A DNA stretch of 64,000 nucleotides from Caenorhabditis elegans (GCF_000002985.6 NC_003282.8:1674001-1738000), one strand, 5' to 3'. Numbered from the stretch's first letter, positions 34,904-46,285 are shown. Made by a program: numbers and translations. Notes: generated from the letters alone by a model not told the origin.

Positions 34904-35742
34904 TTAGAGGACTTGTTCGATGTGCGGTGGGAAAGAGAGATGTGGAGTTGGTGTCTGCACGAATGGGAATCCTGGTTTGTCGGGACGGAACAGCTCGAAC
35001 TGTGAGCCGGCTTTGTTGATCACGGCGAGACGGACAACTCCGCCGGAGGATCCGTCACGGAAGGTGGCGAGTCCGACGGCTTGCTTCACGATCGCCTTGC
35101 ACTCCTCGAGCGTCAAGTTTGGTCTCCATTGACTGTCGAGGAAGCCCTGCACGAATGTGGAACCGGAGCCGGAAGCTGTCGATCGCTGGCGGGACACGAA
35201 TCCTCCGATTGGGATTGCGTAGACCTGGCCGCCGAGCTCCTCATCCCAGCCGGCGACGAGCACTGAGGCGGAGAGCTGCTCGCGGTAGTTGTAGAGGAAT
35301 TGGCGGAAAATCTGGCTCGAGCGGTAGATTGTCACTGGCTTGTTCTCTGTCATGCTGAAAAAAGTGATTATTTAAAAAAATTATTTTATTTAATTTTAAA
35401 ACAACTGAAAATTCCTTACGTATAAACATCAATATGGTACTTGGCAATATCGGCGATCGCTTGAGTGTCCGCTGCAGATCCAGAACGGCACACAACCATA
35501 TTATCGGTGATCGGGGTGATTTTGTTGGTGGCACGGGAGGTGATGAACGAGCCGGCGCTGGTTCTCGAGTCGGTTCCGACGACAACTCCACCGTTGTACT
35601 CCATAGCGATGAGAGTGGTCTGAAAATTGAGCTTTTAGTGGAAATTTCAATTTAAAAATCTCACTCCAGTGCTGATTTCTTCCTGTGGATAGAACCCGAT
35701 TGCCGGAATGGCTTTGCGCTTCTCATCTCGCATAGTATCCAT
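34904..35742 (-). CDS. pbs-1: 20S proteasome subunit beta-1 (PSMB6 orthologue)
   Basis: Three exons, 242 aa: 35742-35665, 35619-35420 and 35354-34904 (phases 0 and 2). Residues 1-26 are a propeptide ending STG. Cleavage exposes Thr27 as the N-terminal nucleophile (mature Thr1, TTLIAMEYNGG). In mature numbering Asp17 (GTDSR), Lys33 (TNK) and Arg45 (VCRSGSAADTQ) are all present. Arg45 is the residue that gives beta-1 its post-acidic (caspase-like) specificity. The length fits human PSMB6. It acts in the catalytic inner ring of the proteasome, degrading ubiquitinated proteins. The ATG lies three bases after a TTGCAG acceptor, consistent with trans-splicing. The gene is divergent from the CCHC gene. 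I recall pbs-1 as K08D12.1. Confidence 0.96.
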
Positions 35743-36266
35743 TATCTGCAAAATATCGACTTAAATTCATTTTTTAAAAGTTATTTTAACGTTAAGAAAT
35801 CAATAATAATGTATAAAAACAAATTTAGTAGTTATTTTTCAGAATAAAATCATTAAAAACGAGAAACCCGAGCAGAAAAAACATTGTCATCAAATCTCAA
35901 TGCAGCAAAAATGACGTTTGAATTGGCGCTCCACCGGACTGCCTGCACATCTAACTTTCCTGGCACGCGGCCAACATTCGATTTTGGGACGATCGACACG
36001 TTCTGGCCACATTTTCTTTGATTTTTTCTGATTTCGCCGACTTTTTTCCCGTTAAAACTGGTTTTTATAACTAGTTTTCCATGTATTTATTAGTTTTTGT
36101 CATGTTAGTCACTGAATATCCATGATTTCTCGCCCTCACTGTCTTGGATTTTTGTTTCTCTGAATTTTCGCCATTTTTGATTGAAATTGTGACATTCAAC
36201 CGTTTATTTTTTTGTAATTCCTCGCAACTGATAATTTCTTTTTTCTAAAATCAATTATTTGCAGTA
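35743..36266. promoter_or_regulatory. Divergent promoter region between pbs-1 and the CCHC gene
   Basis: 524 bases separate the two start codons. The middle (35,925-36,010) is GC-richer (TTGGCGCTCCACCGGACTGC, GGCACGCGGCCAACATTC). A GCAG acceptor precedes the CCHC gene ATG by two bases, so its transcript probably has a 5'-UTR intron or spliced leader. Confidence 0.5.
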
Positions 36267-36921
36267 ATGTCGGACAGAAATTGCTACAAGTGCCAACAGC
36301 CGGGACATATCTCCCGCAACTGCCCGAATGGCGAGTCCGATGGTGGACGTAGAGGAGGTGGAGGAGGTGGAGTGGTGTTGAATTTGGGGTGTTGAGTTGA
36401 TTTAGGTAAATACATTATCTCTTGATTTCTTACCGAATTGCAATAATTTTTGAAGTTCTGGAGAAGTGGAGGCGAAGAGAAATGTGTTTAAGCTGGCGGA
36501 GATTAGGAGTTATTTGATGATAAATTTACAGCGGAAATCTCGAGACTAATTTCATGTTATTTCAGGATCCACCTGCTACAACTGCCAAGAGACTGGACAC
36601 TTCTCTCGCGATTGCCCCAAGGGAGGATCCGGAGGAGGACAACGTGGAGGTGGCGGCGGCGGTGGATCGTGCTACAACTGCGGAGGACGTGGACACTACT
36701 CTCGTGACTGCCCATCCGCCAGATCTGAGGGAGGAAGCGGTGGCTACGGAGGCCGCGGTGGAGAAGGCAGAAGCTTCGGCGGACAAAAGTGCTACAATTG
36801 CGGACGCTCCGGGCACATTTCCCGCGAGTGCACCGAGAGTGGCTCGGCCGAGGAGAAGCGTTGCTACCAGTGCCAGGAGACCGGACACATCTCCCGCGAC
36901 TGCCCAAGCCAGACCAACTAA
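36267..36921 (+). CDS. CCHC zinc-knuckle nucleic-acid-binding protein (CNBP/ZNF9-like)
   Basis: Two exons, 36267-36366 and 36566-36921, give 151 aa. The exact donor in the Gly codon run is ambiguous (36,358 or 36,367), shifting length by three residues. Five C-x2-C-x4-H-x4-C knuckles are visible: [56 protein letters not shown] and [14 protein letters not shown]. They are joined by Gly-rich linkers including [10 protein letters not shown], an RGG-like RNA-contact segment between knuckles 2 and 3. Human CNBP has seven knuckles. The protein binds single-stranded G-rich RNA or DNA and promotes translation in other animals; here that is inference. I recall it as K08D12.3. Confidence 0.93.
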
Positions 36922-37278
36922 ATCAATCATCATTCCCCCCATTTTCGTTGTCTTTTCATTGTTCTGTAACTCGAAATAATGTATTCAACTGAAACTTTCG
37001 TTCACTCCTTTTTCCAATAATCCTCTTCCCCGCATCTCAAATATTATATGTGAATGCTGGTTGCAGCTATTATCCCCCATCCCAACCTCTGAACCTCTTG
37101 AACGAAAGTGGTAATAAATTGTTGATTAAAGTCGTCGTCTTGCGCTCCTCCTCTTTCGCATCGGAAGTGAAGGCGACGTGATGCTCTCACATGGGTTTCC
37201 ATAGCAACGCGCGCTCTCGCCGAGCAACTCGCGCTGCTCATTCACTCACTTTCGCATATTCTGCGGGAGCCTCGAACA
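36922..37278 (+). promoter_or_regulatory. CCHC gene 3' end and rpi-2 upstream region
   Basis: 357 bases. AATAAT at 36,977 may serve as the poly(A) signal. The last 120 bases before the rpi-2 ATG are GC-rich (CAACGCGCGCTCTCGCCGAG). No AG acceptor precedes the ATG closely, so rpi-2 probably has its own promoter rather than being a downstream operon gene. Confidence 0.45.
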
Positions 37279-40179
37279 ATGAGCTGTTGTTTTTCGAAAA
37301 AGCTTTTTGGGCGCCGGTCTAAACGTGAGGATCGCTACAAGGTCAGCGAGGATGCGGTGCCGAAACCGGAAGAGGGAGGTGAACCTCCAAAGTATTCGTG
37401 GTAAGTGGAATTTGTGGTCTCGCAGTGAATTTTTTAAAAAAATTCGATTTCGCTGCAAGACCTGTTGCAATCATTTTGATAGCGCCTCTCTGAGGTTTCT
37501 AGGTTTCGTTTCTTTAGATATTTAGGTCTGGAATTCAAAAAAAGATTAAAGGCGCATCGCTGCGGGACCCGAAAAATTAATTTTTAAGGGATCGTCGAGA
37601 AAAAGTTAATGCCGAAGACTTTACAATTGCGAATATCCATAACACGACTCTGAAAAAGGAGTCGAAAGATGGTGGACCACTTCAAATGGAGAATTGCACG
37701 GTACGGTTTAAAGGCGCACGTATCGTGGCGAGACCCGATAATTTCTTTTATAAACTGATACAATAATTTAAAGTGGAAAAGGAGTCTCAGCAATTTCCGA
37801 AAAATAAAAATATCGTTAAAGAAAAGAGCGGAATTTGAAATTCCCTTCCGCATTTTTTAAAACATTTAATTTTCAATAAGATTTTATCAATCTCCCGTAT
37901 ACTAAATTTTCCGATTTTTGATGTGAAAATACGGTACCCGTTCTCGACACGGCAATTTTTTTAAAACACAAAAACGTGTGTGCCTTTAAAGAGTACTGCA
38001 TACATACTGTAATTTCAAACTTTTGTTATTCCGGGGTTCTTATTAATTTTTCATCGTTTTTCTATCATATAAAAATATGTTTATTTACTTTTTAAAAACT
38101 AAAATATTAAAAAAAAACTCTAAATTTTTAATAGATTATGGAAAATCGATAAAAATTCCGCAGCAACAAAATTTTTAAAATACAGTACTCTTTAAAGGCG
38201 GACACCCGTTTGTATTTAACCGAAAATTACCGTGTGGAGACCGAATACCGTATTTTCGGCGCAAAAATCGCAAATTTTAACGTCTGGGTAATAAATTTGA
38301 AAAACTTTCTTTGAAAATTTAAATATCCGCTGATTTTTTTCAAAATTTCTTAACAATATTTTTTAGAAACATGTTTTCGCAAAATTTTCATTATAAAAAT
38401 GCAATTTATCTGAAAGTCCGCAAACTTTCGGGACCTTTTCAACATTGTAAAGCATTTTTTTTTGGAATTTTTTTAGAGACATTTTTTAATGCACACGTGT
38501 AGTCAGAAAGTCCCATTTCGGTTTGATCTTCGAAAAATGCGCGAGGTGAGACGCAGACATCTCATCTGATTTCGCGCATGGTTAAGAGCGTGTTGACGTC
38601 CCAATTTTTTTGGGAAAAAAATTCCCGCATTTTTTGTAGATCAAGTAGATCAAGAGTAATGGGACAGCCTGGGACCACGTGAATGCAGAAAAAAAAACCC
38701 TTCAATTCCAGGACTCAACAATCCTGTACCTCTACCAAACATCTCAAGTGATTATCGACGATTGCCGCCATTGCACCATCGTGCTCGGCCCAGCGGCGGG
38801 CAGCGTTTTCGTGCGTGATTGCGCGAATTGCACAATTTTCACCTCGTGTCAGCAGTTGAGAACACGTGATTGCACGAGCATTCGCATAAGCATTCTGTGC
38901 CCAACTGAGCCAATTGTGGAGAACTCAAGCGACATTCACTTCTTCCATTTGGCAATGCGGTACCCGGAGCTTAAAGGTGAGTGGGCTCCTTGTAGGTATC
39001 GACAATAATCGCCGCCAGGTCGATTTACGGCGCGCTGCGTGCCGCGTCGCGGTTTTCAGCCAAAAATTGAATGCAAGTGTCCGTGTGGAGTACACAAACT
39101 ATCCCACGCGTTGTCCGGCAGGCGATTGTCAATGGAGCGAGAAAAACGCTATGAGGGAGGCCTGAAGCTCGTTTGCAAATGTGACGCTTTTCGAAAATAA
39201 AATTTCAACGATTTTTGAAAACTCTTCTTTCGGCTCCAAAAGAGCAAAAAGATTAAATTTTTCCCAAAATTTTCAGACCAAATGCACGCTGTCGGACTAC
39301 GTCCATTCACAAATCGAATCGCGTCGGTGCACGACTTCACTCCGGCCGGGGTCAATGGAAAAGGCAACTTTCGAGTCACGCCAGAAGTCGTTCAAATTGT
39401 AAGTTTAGTTTCTACATTGCATTATATGGCTAAGAACGTGCTGACGTCACATTTTTTGGGCGAAAAAGTCCCGCATTTTTTGTAGATCAAACCGTCGATG
39501 GGACAGCCTGGCACCACGTGACTTTTTGAACAATAACCGACAGATTATCTTGAGCTCCTATCACTTTCACGTGGTGTCAGAACGCCCCATCTCGGCTTGA
39601 TCTACAAAAATTGCGGAGATTTACGCAGGCGAAAAATTCCCTCATTTTTTGTAGACCAAAGCGTGATGGGACATCCAAGCACCACTAAAACTTTTATTTT
39701 TCTAAAATCAAGTTTTGCAGTCCGACGGCCAAGAGGAGATTCTTCGGGCCAAGGGCGTAATCCTCAAGCCGTCTCCGGCGGACTTTATCCCACGATTCAC
39801 CGACACCACTGACCCGGATCCGACGTTCCTGTACGTGCTCGGCAAATCAGAGCCTGTTGATGAGCTCGGTGATCGCGCGATCGAACTTCTTCACGCGATC
39901 TACAAGTCGGGGATGCAGGTCATGGGCACTTGCGATCTCGAGACAAGCACCGTCGACTCGAAGTTGGTCCCGTTTGCCGGGCAAGCAGGTTGGTTTGGAC
40001 TTTTTTTGTGCACTCTCTTAAAATTCCCATAATACATTTCAGAGCGTATGATCCTGTTCCAACTGAAAGGGAACCTCGCCAACCTCGAGTGTGACGTGGA
40101 ATTTGACGTGATGTCCGAGAACGACCTGGTTCCACTTCGCAATCTTCTCATTCATCTGGAGGGAAAGAAAAATGGATAA
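37279..40179 (+). CDS. rpi-2: RP2 orthologue, ARL3 GTPase-activating protein
   Basis: Six exons, 341 aa: 37279-37400, 37589-37700, 38712-38976, 39277-39398, 39721-39988 and 40043-40179. All phases agree. Exon 2 has a TTTTTAAG acceptor. The N-terminus MSCCFSKK parallels human RP2 MGCFFSK, then PPKYSWDRREKV matches KQYSWDQREKV. Residues about 45-220 form the TBCC/CARP beta-helix (VIIDDCRHCTIVLGP, GSVFVRDCANC, SCQQLRTRDC, PIVENSS). The Arg in QQLR corresponds to human Arg118, the arginine finger that stimulates GTP hydrolysis on ARL3. The C-terminal 110 residues fit the NDPK-like domain. The expected role is ARL3-dependent lipidated-cargo release at the cilium base. Residue 2 is Ser, not Gly; see findings. 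I recall the gene as K08D12.2. Confidence 0.95.
37925..38275. repeat. Intronic inverted repeat, partner of 33,940-34,235
   Basis: TGTGCCTTTAAAGAGTACTG and CAGTACTCTTTAAAGGCGGA are inverted about 170 bases apart. They are flanked by TTCTCGACACGG and CCGTGTGGAGACC. Confidence 0.75.
38508..38690. repeat. TGGGACAGCCTGG-type repeat in rpi-2 intron 2
   Basis: GGTTTGATCT and AGAAAGTCCCAT on one side face CCCGCATTTTTTGTAGATCA and ATGGGACAGCCTGGGACCAC on the other. Further copies lie at 39,424-39,530 and 39,548-39,690 (intron 4) and 7,735-7,795. Confidence 0.75.
39005..39170. repeat. Copy of the GTGTCCGTGTGGAGTACAC repeat in rpi-2 intron 3
   Basis: It contains GATTTACGGCGCGCTGCGTG, GTCCGTGTGGAGTACAC and GGCGATTGTCAATGGAGCG. 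The same modules occur at 44,880-45,175, 51,365-51,600, 52,600-52,830 and 53,060-53,290. Confidence 0.8.
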
Positions 40180-40463
40180 GGATTAACTTCTCTAAACTCT
40201 CCACTTTCTCAGATCCTCCACCCAATCCCAAGTATTCAGAAATTCGCTTGAGGGACACTTTTAAAAACTTTTTATTGAAAATCTGTTGAAATTTTGTGTT
40301 TCTATGTAACTTTTTCCGAGCCCTCTTCTTATATCATTTTCCAAAACCCCAAATTCCCAGGTGTCCCAGTTTTGCCGTAGCTAAAACGTGCTTTATTTAC
40401 TCAATCTGAAAAATTTTGACGCATATGTCACCTGAAAATTATGTCCTAAATTTGATCGAAACC

Positions 40464-40809
40464 AGGCGTGGGCGGCAAACAATTTTAATTCCGGCAAGTC
40501 GGCAAATTGTCGGAATTGAACACTTTCGGCAAGCCGGCAAATTACCGATTTACCTAGTGGTTTTTCACATTTTTTTGGAAATTTCAGAATTTTAATTTTA
40601 AACGGCAAAATTGTACGCATCTTATGAATGTTCCTACATTTATTTTGAAAAGTATGCAAATTCTATGAAAAAGGCACAGTTTTTAGTGTTTCCCTCCTAT
40701 GAATAATTACTCTAAAAACTTCCGGCAAATTGATGTTCGGCAAACCGGCAAGTTGCCGGAAATTAAAATTTGCCGAATTCGCCGGATGCCAATTTCCGCC
40801 CACGCCTGG
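40464..40809. mobile_element. Full-length GGCAAATTGCCGG-family element with 14-base inverted ends
   Basis: The left end CCAGGCGTGGGCGG and the right end CCGCCCACGCCTGG are exact reverse complements, 346 bases apart. The inside carries the family's GGCAAATTGTCGG motifs and the conserved AAAATTGTACGCAT, GAATGTTCCTACAT and TTTTTAGTGTTTCC blocks. It is a MITE-like element with no ORF, and the reference copy for eight or more partial copies in the window. Confidence 0.8.
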
Positions 40810-41061
40810 TCGAAACTGTCTTCCTTCCCAATTTTAAAGCTTTTTCTGTATTTTTTTTTCAATTTGAACATTTAATTTTCCTAGTTTACATCTAATTCTA
40901 TCACTTTTGGTACTTTCCTGAAACTCAAGAAAAATCTCAAAACAGCCAAGAAATGGGAGGAGCCTCCTGAGATTAGTTTACCAACTAGAAATCCTCCCCA
41001 TGCTCCTTAGCTACACAATTTTTTTTCTGCGATTTTCTCAAATCCATCTTATCACAAAATA

Positions 41062-41398
41062 GAGGCCCCACGAAAAGGGGAGCAGAACGAAAAGGGGATC
41101 TGCAAAAAGGGGTTCTGCGAAAAGGGGAGCAACGAAAAGGGGAGCTGGCACTGTGCCAAACGCACAAAACGCTTTTTTATTCTCATTCAACGCACGACTT
41201 TGTTATAACCACACTCCGTTATTACGCATCGCGCGTTGTTTAGCGTAAAATACAAAAATAATGCGTGCGTTGAATGAGAATAAAAAAGCGTTTGGTGCGT
41301 TTGGCACAGTGCCAGCTCCCCTTTTCGTATCTCCCCTATTCGCAGATCCCCTTTTTACAGATCCCCTTTTCGTTCTGCTCCCCTTTTCGTGGGGCCTC
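41062..41398. mobile_element. Palindromic MITE-like element
   Basis: The ends GAGGCCCCACGAAAAGGGGA and TCCCCTTTTCGTGGGGCCTC mirror each other. The arms repeat CGAAAAGGGGAGC several times and then GCACTGTGCCAAACGC. The centre is near 41,225. ORFs on both strands (SPFRCSPFRR-like) are artefacts. Confidence 0.85.
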
Positions 41399-43429
41399 AC
41401 AAAATACTATAGTTACCTAAAAACGGTAAAACTGTTAAGAAATGGGCGGAGCTTAATAGGTTGTGTACTTAGCTTAGGAAATTAGTTGAGCCAAACTATT
41501 GATAAGTAGGCTCCGCTCATATCTTGGCTATTTTTCTTTTTTTTTAATATTCTTAACTACGGAATGATAGAAAAAGAAGTAACAAATATTTTGTTAGTTG
41601 AAAATTTTTGAATAGCACAAACGATAACTGAGATATAAGATGTCAATGTTGAACAATTGGGTGCAATACTACTCATAGAAGAAACACGGTAATTGTCGTC
41701 TCTATCAGAACAGACCCCCACTCTCTCCACAGAAATTTGTTTTTCTCTGAAAATGCCCATCGAATGTCCCCAAATGCACCTGAAATGTCTTTAACCTTCA
41801 TACAAATTGACCGTCACGAATAAAATTGAAGAAATTTGGCCGCCGGCGTCCTTCGGTCTTGCCTGTCAAGCGGAAATCATTGCACTTTTTACAACCATAC
41901 CATCTCGAGAGAGACATACATAAATAGCCGCCGAAATTGTCGAATTTTTTATTTATTTTTCACACACCACATACTGGAACTGGTTTGTTCTTTGAACGCA
42001 GCAGGAATATAGCAACAGAAAATAAAAGAAATAACAACAAATGAGGAACAAGAATATAAAAAATGGCAGTGAAAATTTGGTTTGATCATTGACATAGTTT
42101 GTGACCTTTAATTGCGGTCAGTATTAGTTTGGCGAAAAAAAAAAACGATGTTTAGAATCCGTATAGGGTGTGGCAATTGCAATTATACATGTCATCAAAA
42201 ATATGATACATACGTCAAAAAAAACGACGTGTACCTTTAAATTTTTGGGTAAAATAATTTTGAAACCTATTGAGAGTATTCAGCAAAAAGGCTGAGGCTT
42301 AGGCTTAGGCTTATGCTAAGGCTTAGGCTTAGATTTAGGTGGGCTGGTGCTGAACTTTAATTTTACATTGTTTATGGAAAAACGACAGTTTGAAACGATT
42401 TCAAGAAAAGTTGCTTTCAAATTTTCGAATTAAAAAAAAAATTAGATGCAAAAATAGATCATTTTTTATGACTCTCAAACGAATATTTTTTGCATGAATT
42501 GTAATATAGTTTGACATTTTTCAAAAACGCTTTTTTTATTTAAAAAAAACTGAAAAAAAGTTTTCGACTCATCTGAACTTATCAGAAAGAATTTGATTTG
42601 TATTCATTTTCCATGAGTTCAGCTTGAATTTTATAGTGTTTTGTGAACATGGATACAATTGTAGGTCATTTTCAAAAAACTTTTTGTTTTTTCGGGAAGA
42701 ATGTTTCACTTTTTTACTGTTGAAAACTTGAGTTAATTTTTTAAAAACATATGTTGAACTATGATATTTTGGAGTTCTGTAGTTATGAGAACAATTTTAG
42801 CTCTTATCCAAAATATACACTTTTTGTGCAGAATACGTCAGGGGAAATGAATTTTTAAGCCAAAAAAATGTTTTTCATCATTTTTCAGAAACAGCTTGAA
42901 GTTTTTTATTTTACAATTTTGCAGAATATGAAGCACATTCCAACCAATTTCAGCGTTTTCTGTGGAAATTGAATCACTTTTTTTTTTCGAATTCGTCATC
43001 ACATTCTCGAGTTGTAATTTTGCTTATTTGTTCTACATGTGACTATCTATGTTGGCGACTTTAGCCAATAGAAAATAGAGAATAACCTTGGGAAATTTTC
43101 GAAAAAAACTTTTTAAAATTTGGTGAAATTTTTTTCACAAAAAGCTTATTGCCGAAAATTCTAATTTCTACTGATTTTCGGTAACAGAATTTGAATTCTA
43201 AATTTTCAAGCTCAGTGTCTCAGCCCTCCAAAAAAATGAATTGTCAAAATTTCCAGTAATCAGTATTTCCAGCGATTTCCAAAATTGTTGAATTCCAAAA
43301 AATTTCTAATTGTAGATTGCCGGAAATCAGAATTGCCGGAAACTTAAATTTGGTATTTTTTGTAGTTTTAGGAGCCTAAATATTCATTCTAATGAGCTGA
43401 AAATTATTTATTGAAAAATGATTAAAAAA
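41399..43429. other. AT-rich gene-free stretch
   Basis: There is a short degenerate TTAGGC array at 42,293-42,335. The rest is A/T-rich with no coherent exons. Confidence 0.5.
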
Positions 43430-43700
43430 ATTTTAATCGGCAAAATTGTACGCATCCTATAAATGCTCCTACATCTATTTTGAAAAGTATGCAAATTCTT
43501 TAAAAATATCTGAAGAAAACGGGAAAACATTTCAAAAAGGCATAGTTCAGGTGTTTTTATAACAAATCCCTCAAAACACTTCCAGCACGTTGATATCCGG
43601 CAAATCGGCAACCGGAAAATTGCCGGAATTGAAAATTTCCGGCAAATCGGAAAATTGCCGATTTGCCAAATTTGTTTACAAAACAATTTGCCCGCTTTAT
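43430..43700. repeat. GGCAAATTGCCGG-type repeat copy
   Basis: It starts at the conserved AATCGGCAAAATTGTACGCATCC block and runs through CTCAAAACACTTCCAGC to TTGCCGATTTGCC. It is truncated at one end relative to the full copy. Confidence 0.78.
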
Positions 43701-44879
43701 GTTAGAAAATGACTAACCGAATACTAAAAAAACAAAGTGAAATTTGTTCAATTTAAGAAATATAATTACATTTGAACATTTCCCAAATTGCCCGGCAAAG
43801 GGCAATTCCGGCAATGGCCGGAGTAGCCAATTGCCGAAATTTTGCGAAGCCGGCAAAGCCAAAATTGACGATTGCCGATCTACAGTATTCTGCTCTACAG
43901 TATTAAAAATTGCACAGAAAATAATTTTCAGATCGACTTTTACCAGTTTGCCAGTTTTCTCAGGCTTCATCTCAGAAAAATCCCAAAAGTGATAGGTCAG
44001 CTTTCATGAGGAAGTGATAACAACTGTACAGTTACTCGCGGTCTCCCAGTCTCTATTTCCCGAAATTCAAAGAGTCAGCATTCAAAATAACAACCTGCAG
44101 TACAACACACTCATGTAATGACCATTCTCGAGTATCTATTGTCCATAGTCTTTGTCTTTTTTCTCTGGAAAAAAGGAAACATTGTTGAATGTGGTGTCCC
44201 CTTCTCTTCTTTTTCTTTTTCTTCTTTTCACTTCACAAGGGTACGTATTACACTGTAATACGTTCCAAATTGGTATGGAAGAAGGAAAAAAAAATCACAG
44301 AAGAGATGGAATAGCTGGGAGAAGAGAGATAGGTGCTGTTATCATGTTTGGTTCGAGAACCGACGACGACGATCTGAAGATGATTGATCTGATCTAAACG
44401 TCTACTTCGGCAAATTTGGGGGTTTCTTTGGTTTATCACCAGATATTTACGTTTTTGACCTGAAAACTAGAAATTGTCTTGTTCATAAACCATGAAAACG
44501 ATCAAAGAACTAGAAAAGTCTGCAATAAAGAAAAAACAAAGTGACCCCGCTTTGCCGCTGATGAGATCATAAAATAGTAATATACAAGTCCATCGGAACA
44601 TGTGAGAAATTTCTGGAAAAAAAGGCACTAAAACTATTCAACAGAAACACGCATAAGCTTTTCATTTTTTAGGTTTTAAAATTTATAAGAGCGGTTTTTG
44701 TCCCAAATCACAAATTGTTTGAAAAATTGTGAAATCTTGGGAGTTTTCACGACAGTGATCACACACTCTGTTACTAACTTCACCCAACTTTTAAATAGAG
44801 TGGATAGATCTGGGTCAAAACTTAGTCGGAACTTGACCAGAATTCAGTCAGCTTGCACGGATTTCTAGCTTCCCTCATA
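43701..44879. other. Gene-free stretch
   Basis: A GC-richer GGCAATGGCCGG/GCCGGCAAAGCC patch lies at 43,780-43,885. A CT-rich tract is at 44,195-44,240. No splice-coherent coding frame is seen. Confidence 0.45.
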
Positions 44880-45175
44880 AATTGAAATGGAGGAGTTTGC
44901 CGAGCTAGGCCATTTTTGCTCGGCCATATCTGGGGGAGATTTACGGTGCGTTGCGTGTCGCGGCGCGGCTCGATTTTAGTTGTAAAACTAAATACGTTTG
45001 TCCGTGTGGAGTTCACGACTTTCTCACCAGTGATGTCAAGTTTATTGTCGGCTCTCGGCTTGCGCCAAGAGCCACAAAAAACACCAAATTTTCGTAAAAA
45101 ATTCCAAGTTTTCGGGCCAGGTGTCACCGTTCTATTCGATCCGTGATGCAGGCTCATACATATAGACTTTCCTTT
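44880..45175. repeat. Copy of the GTCCGTGTGGAG repeat
   Basis: It contains GTTTGCCGAGCTAGGCCATT, GCTCGGCCATATCTGGGGGA, GTTGTAAAACTAAATACGTTT and GTCCGTGTGGAGTTCACG. It is the same family as the copies around the CC-domain gene. Confidence 0.82.
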
Positions 45176-45647
45176 GCAAATTTGAACAAACAATCGTTAG
45201 AGACCACAATGTGAGATTCAATCGAAAAAGTCATCGTTACCAGGTGCAAAATAACAAAGGACCGCAAAGAATGTTTCAAAAAGTTTGCAGATTGTCAACC
45301 TAACTTCAACAAAATCTAAAAGTATCGAAAAGTCACTAAAACAGTTTCGGAGACATTCTACGGGGCTCCAAACTAGAATTTATTCTGAAAATGAATATTG
45401 TTTTTGGTCCAAAAAACTCCCGAATAAGCAGAACTCACCATAGTATGTTTTGGCCTGAAAGCCAGACAATTTTTCATGGGCGCAGAAAACGATCACTGCA
45501 GAACTGTGCAATAAAACAGACTGACCTACAGCCACTACGATCATTAAAAATACGAGGTCGAGAACGGGTACAAAACACATCGACTACATTGCGACTCGGA
45601 GTCCTATGTACAAATAATTCAAATTTCGAGAATATGGCACATGCTCT

Positions 45648-45899
45648 CTAGGGAGGAACACATCTACATTTGAAGTTATCTGAAAGCGGAGGTTTTACGT
45701 ATATTTGTAAATTCGATACACTGTGAAATCTAATATATTCCCAAATATTGCCATGCTGTTGTGACTTGGGCTCCGGAGAGCCGGCGCATCCCAACTTTGC
45801 GGATGTATAGTTAATTAATTGGTCAGAATCACCCACGATCCCACAATTAACATCCGCCGCCGAATACTCACAATATCTTCCGTATTCTTCCAAGAACAT
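45648..45899 (-). CDS. Hypothetical 83-residue ORF
   Basis: A single open frame starts MFLEEYGRYCEYSAADVNCG and ends DNFKCRCVPP. Its composition is balanced and non-repetitive, unlike the A/T-rich ORFs nearby. It has five Cys and no signal peptide. Possible splice sites occur inside (GTGAGT 28 bases after the ATG, CTTTCAG near the end), so it may be an intron-containing fragment. No family is recognised. It could also be part of a degraded transposon. Confidence 0.25.
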   Translation of the reverse strand: MFLEEYGRYCEYSAADVNCGIVGDSDQLINYTSAKLGCAGSPEPKSQQHGNIWEYIRFHSVSNLQIYVKPPLSDNFKCRCVPP

Positions 45900-45949
45900 T
45901 CGCTCTAATAATCATTTAATAAACAATTATTATTTGAATTACCGCCAAG

Positions 45950-46285
45950 CAATGTAGGCGCGCTCTACGGACAACAACGGAGTGTCGTAGCGCGCTCTCT
46001 TTAGCCATTGCTCACATTAAGTATTGGCCTAAATTTGATGATGCAATTATCGCCACTCTCCTCCGATTCTCCCATCGTGTGATGCCGTACTCCTTCTAAT
46101 TAATTATTATTCGACTCCTGGCTGCCCTGCAGCACATTCTCTACGTTTTTCCTGATCAATAAACAGGTTTTTATTCGTACTAATTGTTCTGTTATATTCA
46201 CACCGCTCATCCCTCCTCTCGTTCCGTCCGTCGTCTTTTTTGTCACTCCGAGGTTCTGGCTACCTCTCGGATTGGAGTGTCAACA
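45950..46285 (+). mobile_element. Possible solo LTR-like sequence
   Basis: A GC-richer block starts TGTAGGCGCGCTCTACGG, contains GATCAATAAACAGGTTTTTATTC (a poly(A)-signal region) and ends GGAGTGTCAACA. This TG...CA layout with an internal AATAAA resembles a retroelement LTR. No second LTR, polymerase ORF or clear target duplication is visible. Confidence 0.3.

Noticed and set aside
36557..36942. Antisense ORFs of 116 and 126 codons over the zinc-knuckle exon
   Set aside because: They are shadows of the CCHC coding exon, which has clear protein motifs on the + strand.
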